From assembly GCA_026745465.1 (NCBI GenBank), contig JACYXH010000473.1:6227191-6291190 (forward strand): DNA of 64,000 bases, read 5' to 3'. Below the pieces are notes generated by a model. It was not told the origin of the DNA. It was given only the letters and a program-made list of their open reading frames with translations, and ran no database searches. The position numbers and the translations under genes were made by a program. Positions 63,971 to 64,000 of the stretch are shown in pieces. Numbering within the stretch: the stretch's first letter is position 1; every line of letters begins with the position of its first letter. The stretch is from Lota lota. Its lineage: Eukaryota > Chordata > Actinopteri > Gadiformes > Lotidae.

Positions 63971-64000
63971 TCACACAGACAAGCGGCGTATGAGTCAATA
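62367..64000 (+). other. csmd3: csmd3 intron, 5' part, downstream of the linker exon
   Basis: This begins with GTGAGTT and runs off the window. It contains a CT run (62878-62905), a TTC/TCT-rich pyrimidine stretch (62925-63310) and a CA run (63928-63965) close to the end. I see no acceptor followed by a CSMD Sushi 2 reading frame, so the next exon lies outside the window. Confidence 0.75.

Overview
The window is vertebrate genomic DNA, most probably from a ray-finned (teleost) fish. It is dominated by long introns that are very rich in simple repeats: CA/TG, GA/CT, TA, CCTCT pentamers, and G or C runs. It also carries fish-type Tc1, hAT-like and tRNA-SINE-like repeats. There is no bacterial-style gene packing, no operon and no CRISPR array.

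One host gene is supported. Four exons on the plus strand, all in matching splice phase, encode consecutive parts of a CSMD-family protein (CUB and Sushi Multiple Domains). They are a complete Sushi domain (2397-2594), a CUB domain split over two exons (33094-33301 and 50261-50373), and a linker exon (62289-62366). The order Sushi 1, CUB 2, linker matches the N-terminal ectodomain of CSMD proteins. Residues such as CGNPGVPPKAVL, GYVLDGH, EGSEPPTIW and KLFPGKDSSNKFSI agree better with CSMD3 than with CSMD1 or CSMD2 as I remember them, so I call it csmd3. Whether it is a teleost 'a' or 'b' copy cannot be told. The whole window therefore lies inside one transcription unit running left to right, with introns of about 30.5 kb, 17.0 kb and 11.9 kb between the exons and partial introns at both ends.

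Layout. 1-2396: intron with CT-rich minisatellites, a long hairpin and a long pyrimidine tract leading into the Sushi exon. 2595-33093: intron with the densest microsatellites, an 80-bp minisatellite, SINE-like pieces, and a 1.58-kb Tc1/mariner transposon (18848-20429) whose transposase is broken by one extra base. 33302-50260: intron with a fold-back element next to the CUB exon, a 1.2-kb hAT-type element with a perfect 8-bp target duplication (43009-44220), and a quieter AT-rich part that may hold conserved non-coding elements. 50374-62288: less repetitive intron with a CpG-richer stretch and one good-looking cryptic exon. 62367-64000: start of the next intron.

I found no second host gene on either strand and no clearly novel multi-gene system. 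The points most worth a second look are the fold-back and hAT elements, the near-perfect hairpins, the nearly intact Tc1 copy, the cryptic exon at 57594-57668, and the splicing context of the Sushi exon.
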